Part shown: one piece after another, positions 39,837-51,442 of the stretch
Position numbering within the stretch: the first letter of the stretch is position 1
Layout of the letters: every line of letters begins with the position of its first letter
Source: Citrus sinensis
Lineage: Eukaryota; Streptophyta; Magnoliopsida; Sapindales; Rutaceae
NCBI RefSeq assembly: GCF_022201045.2
Contig: NC_068562.1
Location: forward strand, 7,980,001-8,044,000
Length of the DNA stretch: 64,000 nt
Direction of reading: 5' to 3'
The notes under the pieces: model-generated
Told to the model about the DNA's origin: nothing
Databases searched by the model: none
The model's input: the letters and a program-made list of their open reading frames with translations, nothing else
Made by a program: the position numbers and the translations under genes

Positions 39837-41569
39837 AAAGTACATTATTGAGTGTGACATTTTAAAGGACAAATTGATTATTTCTAGTTTGTGCACGTAC
39901 TAAATGTTAATACAATACCAGTTTGTATGCTAAAATGTACTTATCAATGCTGTTCTTTTTCAATAATGTATTTTAATATCACGGACAAAAATGAGGTATT
40001 AAAAGTTTGTAAATGACTCAGTGATTTAAAAAGGAAAAAAAAATTGCAAGAGGAAATCGAAAGTTTCATGCTTCATCTTTTTCTAAATATGAAAGTATGA
40101 AACTATTAAAAAAAAAAACTTTACATAGAAAGAAGAGTAACAACATTCGTCGAACGTCAATTAATATACAAAGCTTGAAATAAAAAAGCTTAAAGAATAG
40201 CGGCGTTGCAAGCCCATAGAAATAATCTCAAAACACACTTTAAATGAGCATTTACGCACTTTAAACGGGCATTTTACAATGATTGGTCCTTTTTAATTCA
40301 CATATAGGATAATAGGGCCATGCCTGCTGCCTCTTTTTTTAGACCTATGTCTATTGTAGTGAAAATGAAGCCACGAAAAGTGATTGAAGAAGCTTATTAG
40401 TTGACTCATAAATCATATAAATTAAATAATTGTCGACATAGTGGTCTTAAATGTGTGGACACTTAGAGAAATTTCCTCCTTATAATTCAATCTTATAATT
40501 TCATTGGTGGGGTATCAGTACGCACATTTTGGCATTAGTTTTCAAATGGCGAGTCACCAAACAATTTACGAAAAGTCTATTAGCATCACTATGTACAAAT
40601 ATTTGTAGGAAAATGACAGCTTTTGCCCGCTTTGGACTTGAAAACTAACTAATTGCCACCTTCACACAGCAATTGTGTCAATGCATTTGTCTATTCATAT
40701 ATATACACATATATTTATGTTGTTAATAACATGAAAAATATATGTTGTTACAAAATTAATGCAATGAATTTGTGTTATGGGGGCTTGTTTTGTTTTTGCT
40801 TTTTTTTTTTTTTTTTGAAAATTTGTTGTCCATAAACATCTTTATGTTACCCATTTCTATTTTTGTTCTCGATTTTGTACATTAAGCGACACTTATTTAA
40901 AGGAAACTCCAAATATGAATACAGAAATTATGAATTTTATTCAAAGACGCACTTTAAGATAAATCTCATTCATCTTCAAAAACATCCCGTTAATAAAGAT
41001 GAGATGTATATTTCATGATCATAGTGGTGGAACTAAAATTTTACTCTATAGTAAAACCAATAAATTTAGGGATAAATTCGAAACAGAATTATATTAATAT
41101 TTATAACTAAATAACAATTGTGACTCTTCTTTATAATTCTAGTATGACACTCTCCCTTATCTTTCTTGAAAATTTTTATCAATCCAAAAGGCGCTGCACT
41201 TAGGCCTCTTAGCTTCCGCAAAATTCCACCACATATTATATAAATATATTCGTAAATTTATCTCCATTAACAAGGTATTTAGACATAGGGATTTGCTAGA
41301 GAGTGAAGAAAAAGGGAAAAAAAAAACCCCCCTCCCAGACACACATGATTTTCATGGGGTGCAATAATTAATGATTTGGTACCTAAAACCAATTTTAATA
41401 TATCCCAAAAAGCGGAAATCAAATCTTTGAAAATGTGGACACACAAACACCCAACCCACCGAAAAACACAACGCCATAATGACGTTGATGAAATTAAATG
41501 ACTTTGATGTGCGTGAAATTAAAGGCCTCTACTATCGTTTCCCTTTACAAATGGGAAACAAAAATTTTG

Positions 41570-41935
41570 CATCGCGGCCGTCAGATCACCGCCCGACGGC
41601 TGAGATCAAGACAAGTATCGATGGACGGAGATAGGACTTTGTCAAGCGTGGCATTAGATTATGGAGGTAGCTGGAGACAGCTGGCACAGCGAACGTGTCA
41701 AAACGTAGACGTTTCGTCAATGTAAAAACATTCAACCACGTGAGATGTGCACGGTATCTACGACATCTTCTTTTTCTTGAGCCGATAGCGACGCCACGTG
41801 TCTTGTCTCTCTAATAGGTCAGAAACATTATATCCAAATTTGCGCCCGTAGAGGATCCGAGAGAGGGCTTCGTAACTTCGGCTTACTCGCAGTCGTCGGA
41901 GGCTGCGCGTATTAATCGCGGACTTGCGCCAACAA
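41570..41935. promoter_or_regulatory. GC-rich island with G-boxes, no gene attached
   Basis: CACGTG G-boxes stand at 41737-41742 and 41795-41800 (the second as CCACGTGTC, an ABRE-like core), with further ACGT cores (AACGTGTC near 41692, AACGTAGACGTTT near 41702). Base composition is far higher in GC than the neighbours. Overlapping ORFs on both strands match no family. It looks like an orphaned promoter or the shell of a lost gene. Confidence 0.35.
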
Positions 41936-43014
41936 ACAAAATGAAAATTACAAAGGTTATTTATTTTATTATTATTATTATTTTTAGTAGGAGTAATAAT
42001 ATTAATTATTGTCTTTTTTTTAAAAAAATAATTGTTAAATAGTTCTAAAATGGAAGAAGAAATTGGCTTTACACTATTATTTAAATTGTGTTGTGTATCA
42101 TGTGATTTATTGTGGTTCAACTAATTATATAAAATTTGTTTTTATATTGCATCTGATGACAAAATAACTTAATTGAATTAGTCAGAATAGACAATTAGAC
42201 CAATAACATTAATACAGGTAATTCCTCTCATAGAAGAACATGTTTTGTTTAATCATTGTATTGACCATTTTTATTTTTTTTTATTTTTTGGGTGAAAGGG
42301 ACTCCATCTTAATAATTCTAAAGTTAATATCGCTGACTCTTATGTTATTTGTATAATTTTTTATACTTGTAAAGTTCAATTAATATATGAGATCATAAGA
42401 AATGAACAAATTTTAACTTTCTTTGAAGCCAAATTATTTTAAAAAAATAAAAAAAAAGATAAAAATAATATAAAATTTTAACATTTTTATAAGAACAATG
42501 ACAGTTATCATAAAATTTATCTCAAATGATGTGACACCATGTATTAATTATATTATATTATCATTCATTTTATAAATATCACGTCATTGAGATGATTTAA
42601 GAATACAACTTTTAAATGTGTGGCACTATTCTCTTTATAAAAGAATTATGATAATAATAGCAACTTCGAATTGATCCCAAGCATGTAGTTTTTTTTTTCT
42701 TTGTCATGTTGATATTTTAATGCATATTTTACTTTTTATATTTTTACGAAATGCGAATGCATAGTTTATTTAAAGAAAAAAAAAGCATAATTTAGAAGGT
42801 TCCCATTAGTATTTTCGTTAGTACTAATGTTTATTTAAGTTAATATAATTTTTCTGATGAAAGTAAAAGGGAATATGAATTTTATTATTCATATTAAAAA
42901 AATTTAAGATAACGAAAGGGACTCCAAATCCACCTCAAGCACGTTCATGATTCATGAATGAAAATTTTTTTTTCTTATCTTGTGACATTAATTTAGTTTG
43001 TATTTTTGTTAAAG

Positions 43015-43101
43015 GTGAATGTACAGCAGGAGATGGTGCAAGACATGAACAAAATGGAGACTATGTCTTTGATGGCTACTTATGGCAGCGAGTATGCATA
43101 G
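43015..43101 (+). other. Possible isolated 3'-terminal exon
   Basis: A polypyrimidine tract and an AAAG acceptor precede 29 in-frame codons ending TAG. The peptide starts VNVQQEMVQDMNKMETMS and ends GSEYA; it contains six methionines. GC content is higher than the flanks. I do not recognise the family and no upstream exon is evident, so it may be a relic or chance. Confidence 0.2.
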
Positions 43102-45764
43102 ATAGAATTTATTCACTTTGTGATTCTCAAGTCTCTGACTTAAGAAAAGTGTTCGGGTTTCTGATTCGTCTTTAAACCAAACGAAGAATTGGTACCCCAA
43201 TAATTGAGAACGTGTGCTCGCAAAGGTAAATGAGAATTTGTCAAAAGAAGGTCATTTTTTTCATTGTTAATTTTTTTTTAATGATTCCGTATTAATCATG
43301 TTATACATATGTTAGGTAAATCTCTTTATATTGGATTCTCCACGTCAGCTAGACCTAGCTGCCTTAGCATCTCCTACCTTCCATCTTCTGTGCTGCTTGA
43401 GGAAATGAATCATTTTTACTAGTGTTATTTAATAATCTTTTTTTTTTTAATTTTCATTTAATTAGTTATTTAAAAACTGCCATTTCACCTCCTTTTATAC
43501 TTCACATTTTTGCGATGAAGATTAAAGACTCGCTTCCTTCCATAAACATGAGAACAAAATTGGTCTTTCTCGTGGGGAATTTGCTTCACTTTAATGCCCA
43601 TCAATCATCATATTTGTCGAGAAATACTAGCTTGAAATTCTAGTCGTTTGTTCATATCCTTTCATTATCATCATCATCATCATTATTAGTATTATTATTT
43701 TGTTTAATTTCTTTTTGAGGATTTTGCTCACACGCTACTATCTACTTAGTTGTTGCTTTCACTTTCCTTCTTTCATGGTTATTGGTTTGTGTAGTATCTT
43801 TTTTTATGTGTATATAATGAGAGGAGAATAATTCTAAATCATCTCTCTGGGTTGGAATCTTTTGCACTTATCCATATCCTTGGGTCATCCACCCACAAAA
43901 TGGAATTTTGGCATATACGTAATAGTGATGCAAGTAATAATAGACTAGACTTTCTAGTTTGTGAATACAAGCAAAGTGCTTTGGTTTATCTAGCTTGAAA
44001 ATCCTTTGTGAGTATGATTTAGCCACGATGATAGCCCAAAGTTGCGGTGATAGCTCAGGTTGGTTTAGTTATGATTGAGCTGAGCTGGGCCTGGACCATC
44101 ACCGTGCTTACCCAACACTAGGCCTACCATGTGCATGTGTCTCTTGATTTAAGAGTTGGGAGTATTGGCACTCCTCTTCCAAAATCATCTTAAAACCCTT
44201 TTTCATGTTTACAATTTCAGACTTTGTTGACGCTCCTCCGCTCAAGGACACACACAATAGTTGGACAGTTGGAAGTCTTCATAAAAGTTTCTTTATAGAG
44301 GAGAAAAATTCCATGGATACGAGCAATTGTGAAGATAATATATATATTTTTTAACTCAGGCTGAACTAAAATATATGTTCAATAACATAATTATTCACGT
44401 AGATTATTATGATTTTTTCTTTTGGGTTAAATAGCGAGGCATTAAGTTGATAAATTAATATTATTTGTTAACAATAAACAACCTTAGCGCTAAGTTGACT
44501 GTCAGATGCCAAAGTGGATGGCAAAAGGGCAAATGAAGTAACAAATCATAATCATTAATTCAGTCTGGGACCAAACAACCTGCCGAAAACTTCTTTAAAT
44601 TCAATAATTGAACACATATTTCCCATTGTGTGAATTGTGATGAGAATTTCTCCGCGTTCCGAATTTAATCATCCAATTTATATTGACCATTATAATTATC
44701 TCCCGAAATGCTCATAAACTCGGGTTCAACCTCAATTTCAAATAGCTGCTTCAAGCTGAGAGGTGCTGTCACATTCCTTTCTCCTCCATCCCACAATAGT
44801 TTAGCAAACTGAGATTAACCATGCTCAGTCGGGTGATGACCATCAAAAAACAGATACTCATTACGGTTACTGCATAACTCAAACTCTCCAATTCCGCAAT
44901 TGGGTCCGCGGTAAATCCCACTGCCACAGCATGCTATATCTGCTTCTTGGAAACCTTCAAATCATATTAACACACCCCAAAATCAAATCAAATATACTAA
45001 ACAGAAAATTTTGTTGGAATTGTATAAACATGCATGAACTTAAAATTCTAAACCCACCGTATTTCAAAGGGTTATTGTTGAGAAGTGAACCGCAAATCTG
45101 GATTTGTGGTTGAATATGACATGTCAGTCTTGTGTTTCAAGATTGGATGATATGTCGGTTATGTAACACAAGGGAACCGTATGACAAGCCTGGTGGATCA
45201 GCCAAGTGAATAAGTTAAGCACGTGATGAGGCACATGCTTCACTGATTCTGTAGTATCAGGGTTTTCACCAATGAAAGACTGGGGTTTTTAATTAAATAT
45301 GCCTTAAAAGTAGGGTATTTAGTTAAATATACCCCATGCTTGAAAATTATCTAAATATGCCTTTTTATGTGGTACATTGTCTAAAATATCCCTAAAGAAA
45401 AATATAAAACACACACAACTCACAACACTCTTTACTTCTCACTCTTTTTGTTTACTGCACACAACAAAAACTCACACTACACTCAAAATCACTCACAAAC
45501 AGCTAATGCACTGAGATTTTTGTTTGCAGCTGGGTGTATTATTCATCCCATGAATAAGGTATTTGAAACTTTTTTTTTTTATTTTGGGCTATCTATTCAA
45601 TTTGTTGACATTATATTATTTTTAGGGTTTTGTTTGGTTTGTGATAAACACTAAAGCAACTCATATTTTCATTACATTTGCATCATATGACTGTTATTTG
45701 ATGGATTTTATAACTACATTCGTTAAAACATGAAGTTGTTGTCAAATTTTTTTTCTACACCCAA

Positions 45765-46285
45765 CGTACACGATAGCAGTCGTGTATGTATGTATTTACA
45801 CGACTATAGTTGTGAAAATGTGCAAAAAAATTCAATTATTATGACACATTATCATTTTATTGGTTCAAAAAATATTTTTTTTCACTATATATATCCTTTT
45901 ACTATTACTGGACTATAGTTGTGTGTGTTAATAAGTTACACGACTACTAGCGTGTACTTATAAACTTACATACTATAATTGTGTATATATGTTAAATGTT
46001 CCAATTATTATGAGATCCCAATATTTTTTTAAGAAGAAATATGTCCTCTGATTATTTACTGAGTCATGTATTTTTGCAACTTACACGACTTCTGTCATGT
46101 ATGTATGAATTTACACGACAATAATCGTGCAAGTTTGAAAGATATAATAATTGTTATGACACCTAGCATTCTGTTAGTACAAAGATTACAGTTATATTTT
46201 ATTAAATATATCATCTGACTGTTTACAGAACTATAGTTGTGTATTTTAGCAAGTTACACAATTATTGTCGTGTAAACTATCAATT
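45765..46285. repeat. Scattered degenerate ACACGACT...AGTCGTGT palindromes
   Basis: At least nine copies or half copies of a short palindrome occur here, e.g. ACACGACTATAGTTGTG near 45799, ACACGACTACTAGCGTGT near 45938, ACACGACTTCTGTCATGT near 46083, ACACGACAATAATCGTG near 46114 and ACACAATTATTGTCGTGT near 46256. Spacing varies from about 25 to 110 bp. The same motif, better preserved, makes up the tandem array at 46994-47395. Confidence 0.75.
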
Positions 46286-46308
46286 ACACATGTGGACTCT
46301 AATTTCGG

Positions 46309-46552
46309 GCCAGATAAATGTCCAGAAGAACCTGTTGAGGTTTTAGAAGAAGTGCAAAGTAATGAGGTTTGGCCCCCTGTGGAAAAGCGGAAAAAGGGTC
46401 GGCCACAACAAATTAGGATAACATCACAAGGCGAAGAGAAGTTGCGCCGTAAGTGTGGTAGGTGTGGTTCTCGAGGACATAATCGACTAACTTACAATGC
46501 ACCAATCCCACTATCTAACAATGAGCCCGTAGTTAGACTGAATGAAACATAA
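46309..46552 (+). pseudogene. MULE transposase C-terminal relic with zinc knuckle
   Basis: The ORF ends with features of plant MuDR-type transposases: a WPPVEKRKKGRPQQIRI hinge, then a zinc knuckle CGRCGSRGHNRLTY. In an intact CCHC knuckle the last position is Cys; here it is Tyr, so the finger is broken. No catalytic domain is found upstream. It shows the mobile element descends from an autonomous MULE. Confidence 0.8.
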
Positions 46553-46993
46553 ACAAGCACATGTACTACTATGAACCTTATATACTTGTTATTTTTTGTT
46601 GTTTTAATTTTTTAATATTTTTCATATTTAGTGATAAATTTCTACCTTTTTGTTTCGCAGATGAATAAACGTGTTTGTGTGGCTTTTTAAGAATAAGTAT
46701 TGAAGGGAGGCGACCAGAGGCTTATAAAATATGGACCGAGTGTTTGGGTTGAAGATGCCAAAAATTTATGATGAATGTTAAACAACTTTTATTGTATTAC
46801 AACTTATTTACGATTTCAATAAGTATTGGATTTATGTTATTTGATAGGCAACCAGACTACAGTTAGTTTCATTTATTTGAAGTTTGATATGTTAAAGTCT
46901 ATATTAATTGTGTCATCAATATAATGAATGATTGAAAAAAGTTTTTAATCTGTGCACATACTCGAGTACAATCCTGTAACATGGCTGTTACAG

Positions 46994-47395
46994 AACTGGT
47001 CATGTTTATTTCTAAACACTCGACTACAGTCGTGTATCTGTGCAAATACCTGACTGCAGTCATGTATTTTGTCACAGAGAGCTTGTCATGTTTATTTCTA
47101 AATACCCGACTGCAGTTGTGTATCTGTGCAAATATCCGACTGCAGTCGTGTATTTTGTCACAGAGAGCTTGTCATGTTTATTTCTAAATACCCGACTGCA
47201 GTCGTGTATCTGTGCAAATACCTTACTGCAGTCGTGTATTTTGTCACAGAGAGCTTGTCATATTTATTTCTAAATACCCGACTGCAGTCGTGTATCTGTG
47301 CAAATACCCAACTGCAGTCGTGTATTTTGTAACAGGGAGCTTGTCATGTTTATTTGTCAATATCCGACTGCAGTCGTGTATTTTCTTACAGCGTA
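46994..47395. repeat. 86-bp tandem array with two palindromes per unit
   Basis: The motif CGACTRCAGT begins at 47021, 47107, 47193, 47279 and 47365, exactly 86 bp apart. Each unit holds two copies of the palindrome CGACTGCAGTCGTGTAT about 30 bp apart, joined by CTGTGCAAATACC, and a longer spacer TTTTGTCACAGAGAGCTTG. Four full units plus a partial one are present. Units are only slightly diverged. Confidence 0.93.
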
Positions 47396-48929
47396 TTCCC
47401 TGTGCATATATGGCAATCCTGTTATATCACATAGATTGTACAAACTATTTTATCTATCATTAATATAATTAACAAAGAAATAAAATATATTAATGCTGTC
47501 AAGTTATCTTTAATGACATCAAATATCAACAATATCCTCATCATAACTATTACATCTCATAGTCCAAAAAATGACACTACAAAATTTTTTTCCATGACCT
47601 ATGCCCAAATAATTTTACAGCCAAGGCTTTTCAAAATTGTGTAACATGATCTTGTTGGTAATATGAATTGACATCAAGTCCATGGGCTAAGACCTCCAAG
47701 TACAACAACAAAAATGCTTCACAATCACCACTAAAAAAATTGAATAAGAATGAACCAAATATATTGCTCTTACACATGATAAACAAACCAAGAGTTGTAC
47801 GGTACCTCTAGTGAGCCTCAAGGAACAACTAATTGGAAGTTCTATAAAATCCAGGATTACTAGTTACCTCCTCAACCTGCTTACTTTGAGACTGCAGTGG
47901 TATTTGCAGACAACGTCATAAAAAATTCTGCAGCTAATAAAAGTTTTGACTCTTCTCATACCATTAAAGAGAAAAAGAATAGAAATGGATAACTATAAAT
48001 ATTAGAAAGCAGAGAACCATAACTAGAAACACGCGACTTAAGCTCTACAAAGAGAATAAATAGTCACATAAGTTTGGAAAATCACATTCTTTCTTCATTT
48101 GCGTAATAAGTCCATTGGTGAATTTGGACGTTAAAACAGTATCAGTGAAAATCAGATAAGAACAAGCAGAATACTCAATTTGATAACAAACTTATCTAAC
48201 AATAACAAAAGGTCACTTCTTTACTTAAATATCGAACCATATTAATAAATAAGAATCATAACGTGATTGGTCTCTAGAAGTACATTAGTATCTCCACCCC
48301 CCATTCTTTTAAAAAGTAATTCTACCCTGTCTCAGTTAGAAATTGAAATCCACTATGTTAGTTAGCACAAACTGTTTCCTCCATTTTCCAATCCTTTTAG
48401 TTAGAACTTCAGATATCATAAGCAATCAATAGATATTCATTCATAAAATACGGTTAAATCATACAAGTAGTAAAGAATTGAGAATGCATCCACTGAAGAA
48501 AGTTCACAAATCTTTCTTTTGGGGGGGGGGGGGAGTGGTTTCCAGTTTTTCCATAGTTCTCATCACCTTGTGACAAATTTGAAAACCACAAGTTACTCCT
48601 ATTTTTCTCTTTCCTAATCTAACATTATTAATCAAATAAAATGCAATGAATTTGTTCAATGACTTTATCACAGCTTCATGAACTAATTTCAAGACAACTC
48701 CTAGTCTAGAAGTTCACGGAAAATGTAAAATATCTCTTCTGCAATGTTAAAAATTTGTTTACAGTTGAGCTATTGAAAAACTACTCTTGAATTCCGGAGT
48801 ATGCCAAAATAATCATTTTCAAGACGAAGATACAACTTCTCATGGATGGAAAGCAAAATCCTAGTCCCACCTAACATTTCCACATATATTAAATTGATAA
48901 ATTACCTTCAAAGCACAAGGGTTATAGTC

Positions 48930-49165
48930 AATTTCTCGTTTTACTTGTTTTGCCGCGTTTCGGCAAGAGTGTAGAAGAGTTGTTGTAAAATGGCAGGGAT
49001 TTGTAAAATGGAGGAGGACACGCTGAAGGAGAGTGGGGGAATTGCAGCTACTGGTTTGCACAGAAGCGGCATCGTTTTACTTGTTTTGCTGCGTTTCGGC
49101 GAGAGTGTAGAAGAATTATTGTAAAATTGCAGGGATTTGTAAAATGGAGGAGGAGAAATCTAGAA
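48930..49165. repeat. ~85-bp direct duplication, 134 bp apart
   Basis: Copies start at about 48939 and 49073 with CGTTTTACTTGTTTTGC, GCGTTTCGGC and AGAGTGTAGAAGA, and end GGATTTGTAAAATGGAGGAGG. They lie in the right subterminal part of the Mutator-like element; GC content is higher than the surrounding sequence. They could be part of a captured promoter or leader. Confidence 0.75.
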
Positions 49166-50087
49166 GAACGAGCTGAAGGAGATGCTGCTCATGAGAGAGA
49201 ATTGGGGGTTTTGTTACACGATTGGTTGTGGTAGTTTGGTTGATTTAGGTTTTTCATTAGAGTAATTTTGTAACTGCATATTAGAAAAGGCATATACGAG
49301 GAATTTTTGCGAATGAGGGTGTTTTTAGATAAATACCCTATTTTTGGGGTATACCACAGACAAATCCCTGTGAAAGACTCGTAATCAACTCCAATGCTAG
49401 AGAAGTCAACTGCATTTCTTAGCAGCTTCTCACCCTTTGCGTCGGCTAGCTGCTATCTCAGTAAACTGGCCACCTCCTGGTAAAAGATTAGCTGAATATC
49501 AAGGTTAAGCTGGGAAAAATTCAAAAATATTAGCAAGTCAATATGAATTAGAAGACTCTTTGGTTAATTAAAAAACATGCTACATTCTCCATCAAAATAT
49601 ATTAAGCCCTTATTTGGTATTGAGATGTTTAGCTGTGAAATAAAATTTGATAGTGATAAATGTGATTTTTAAATAATAATTTTGACAAAATAAATAGTAA
49701 GATATTATAATTTTTTCGTCATGATAAAATCAACTTAACTTTCACATTACTGCAACGACTGATTACATAATAAATTAGCATTGTAATATTTACTCTATAG
49801 CTGTCCAACCGCAAATTACCAAACAGCGGCTAAATGTACTTAGTTCTCATCTGCGTACCATTCTTGGATTGGTAGTAGGAAGAACACCCGCTCCAACGCT
49901 AGCAAATTTGGCTGCATTTGTAAATTGATGTTTTCCTGGTTCCAAATAGGGTTTCCACAGAGGTAGTTTTGCATCCATGGCTACACAAAAGCAACAAGAT
50001 TTGCCAATCATTCCAAAGCCATAAATTAAGATTGTTGATGATAGATATTGTTATGATCAAAGAAAGCTATAAGATAGTTCTTTAAGG

Positions 50088-51111
50088 TAGAGATGGCAAT
50101 GGGGCGGGTTCAAGTAGGGCATTATGATCCCCGAACCCGCACCCGATTTGGAAGCAATCTCCAAACCCGTTTCCATACTCGAAAAATTATAATTGGGGAT
50201 AGTTCGGGTATATCTCCGAAAATCCCCAAATTGAGTGGGGATTAAAATGGAGACCCGATCCCCATTTAATTTTTTTTTAAATTAATAATTTTAAATATTC
50301 AGAATTTCAACAAATTAAAGATTTCATATTATGTAGTTGGACCTAAATACATTAATCATATAAATTCATGTTAAACAACTCTCTTCTGCTTTTCTAAATA
50401 TTCTTCCATAGAAATTCCTTGTAAAATTTTCTTAATTTCCGGTATCTTTTCCACCGGAATGTGAACGGAAAATTGTCTCCAATCGAGAACATCACTGAAC
50501 GGCAGAACGTAATGATCAGAGATGATCACTGGAACGCACGCTGAATAATAGACTCAACCAATCTATATATATATATATACATATATATTCCCTGTTAATC
50601 AAATTCATGACTCGTGGATGGAAAAAGACAGTACTGGTGAATGAATTTTGAACTATTTTGTAAACATATGGACCCCGTTGTGCATGAAACCGCAGGCAAT
50701 TAATTGGCCTTCTTCAACTCTTCTTCTTATTATTTATTTTTTATATCAGTTACAGTGATATTATATGTTAAAATGCTGCAGAAAAATGAAAAAAAATTAC
50801 CTTAATTGATGAAATGGCTGCGAAGGCGGTTAGGCCGTGAGTTAATAAGTTTAGATCTAAAGTTTTGTTACATTTTTTTTTATTATTTGATTAAATTAAA
50901 ATGTATTTTGATTTAAAAAATTAGTTCGGGTTTGATTTCGGGTTCGGGGCCCGATAAAATTCCCCAACCCAAACCCGCTATATTTGAGATTTGGGTTAAT
51001 CCTCAAAGTAGACCAATTTCTAATTTTAAAGTTTTCGGGTCCCATACTCGACCCGAATTAATCGGAGACCCGCGGGTATGGATCCCCGCGGGGAATGTTG
51101 CCATCCCTATA
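50088..51111. mobile_element. Non-autonomous hAT-like element carrying a gene fragment
   Basis: The left end TAGAGATGGCAATGGGG and the right end GTTGCCATCCCTATA are inverted repeats. The flanks CTTTAAGG (50080-50087) and GTTTAAGG (51112-51119) match at 7 of 8 positions. Subterminal regions are dense in CCCGAACCC/GGGTTCGGG words, as often seen where hAT transposases bind. No transposase is present. It holds a captured GT47 exostosin fragment (50374-50558) and sits in intron 1 of the GDSL pseudogene. Confidence 0.8.
50374..50558 (-). pseudogene. Captured exostosin-family (GT47) glycosyltransferase fragment
   Basis: On the minus strand a stretch reads [18 protein letters not shown], then [18 protein letters not shown] and [14 protein letters not shown], followed by a stop. 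[10 protein letters not shown]...PF is the signature of plant GT47 exostosin-type glycosyltransferases that build cell-wall polysaccharides. Only about 60 residues remain. The upstream side seems to carry a one-base frame change in the typical VEAIYY-like block. It is entirely inside a hAT-like element, so it was captured rather than local. Confidence 0.82.
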
Positions 51112-51442
51112 GTTTAAGGTAGCAGCTAGGTAGCTTACCAATAAAATCAGGGATCAGACGCCCATCGCTACATCTTCTAGTTGGAAACTTGAAATAGGTC
51201 TCTCCGTAGGGTGGGAAATTACATCCACTGCTTATGTTGAGGAAGTTATTATTTCCTGGATCGTAAAGAGAGTCCCCAAAAACAAAGAGGGCAACGTGTT
51301 TTTCAAGTTTTATGGACGCGGATTGGGAGCTTGCCAGGACGAGAATTCTACTATCAAAGAATAATAAGAAACAGAAAATGAAGCCTAATAAATTTTGCAT
51401 GCCGGATATCAAATCAATATTTGTTTCTTTGTTGGTTTTCAT

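Larger units (their letters stand above)
36150..44664. other. Long gene-poor AT-rich region
   Basis: About 8.5 kb lies between the SAC promoter and the GDSL pseudogene. Supported contents are a small hAT-like element (39143-39836), a GC-richer G-box island (about 41570-41935) and a possible isolated terminal exon (43015-43101). The rest is AT-rich with homopolymer runs and no gene I can support. Confidence 0.6.
45282..49370. mobile_element. Mutator-like element (MULE), 4.09 kb, 9-bp TSD
   Basis: Perfect 9-bp direct repeats TGAAAGACT flank the element at 45273-45281 and 49371-49379, the target size of Mutator transposons. The terminal inverted repeats are about 55 bp and imperfect: the left end runs GGGGTTTTTAATTAAATATG and both ends share TAGGGTATTTA plus a following ACCCC-type word. 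Inside are a C-terminal transposase relic (46309-46551), scattered palindromes, an 86-bp tandem array and a 134-bp-spaced duplication near the right end. No full transposase is present, so it is non-autonomous. It interrupts exon 3 of the GDSL gene. Confidence 0.87.
44665..51442 (-). pseudogene. GDSL esterase/lipase (GLIP type), disrupted
   Basis: Exon 1 (51442-51139) encodes a signal peptide region (LLGFIFCFLLFF) and block I of GDSL lipases, FVFGDSLYDPGNNNFL, then NFPPYGETYF and RLIPDFI. Exon 2 (49980-49859, phase-compatible) reads AKLPLWKPYLEPGKHQF and KFASVGAGVLP. Exon 3 starts at 49509, has a TAG in LLR*QLADA where related proteins have a glutamine-like residue, and is split by a Mutator-like element after DYES. 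Beyond the element the frame briefly resumes (FIGENPD) and then decays. The last exon (from about 44955) retains GFQEADIACCGSG, ELCSNRNEYLFF and the catalytic DGHHPTE block, with a TAA just after it. Intron 1 hosts a hAT-like element. GLIPs are secreted lipases, often linked to defence; this copy is dead. Confidence 0.88.

Noticed and set aside
46994..47395. Overlapping ORFs in the 86-bp array read as a repeat protein
   Set aside because: They are staggered copies of the same DNA repeat in shifting frames, each closed by stops, with no family resemblance.
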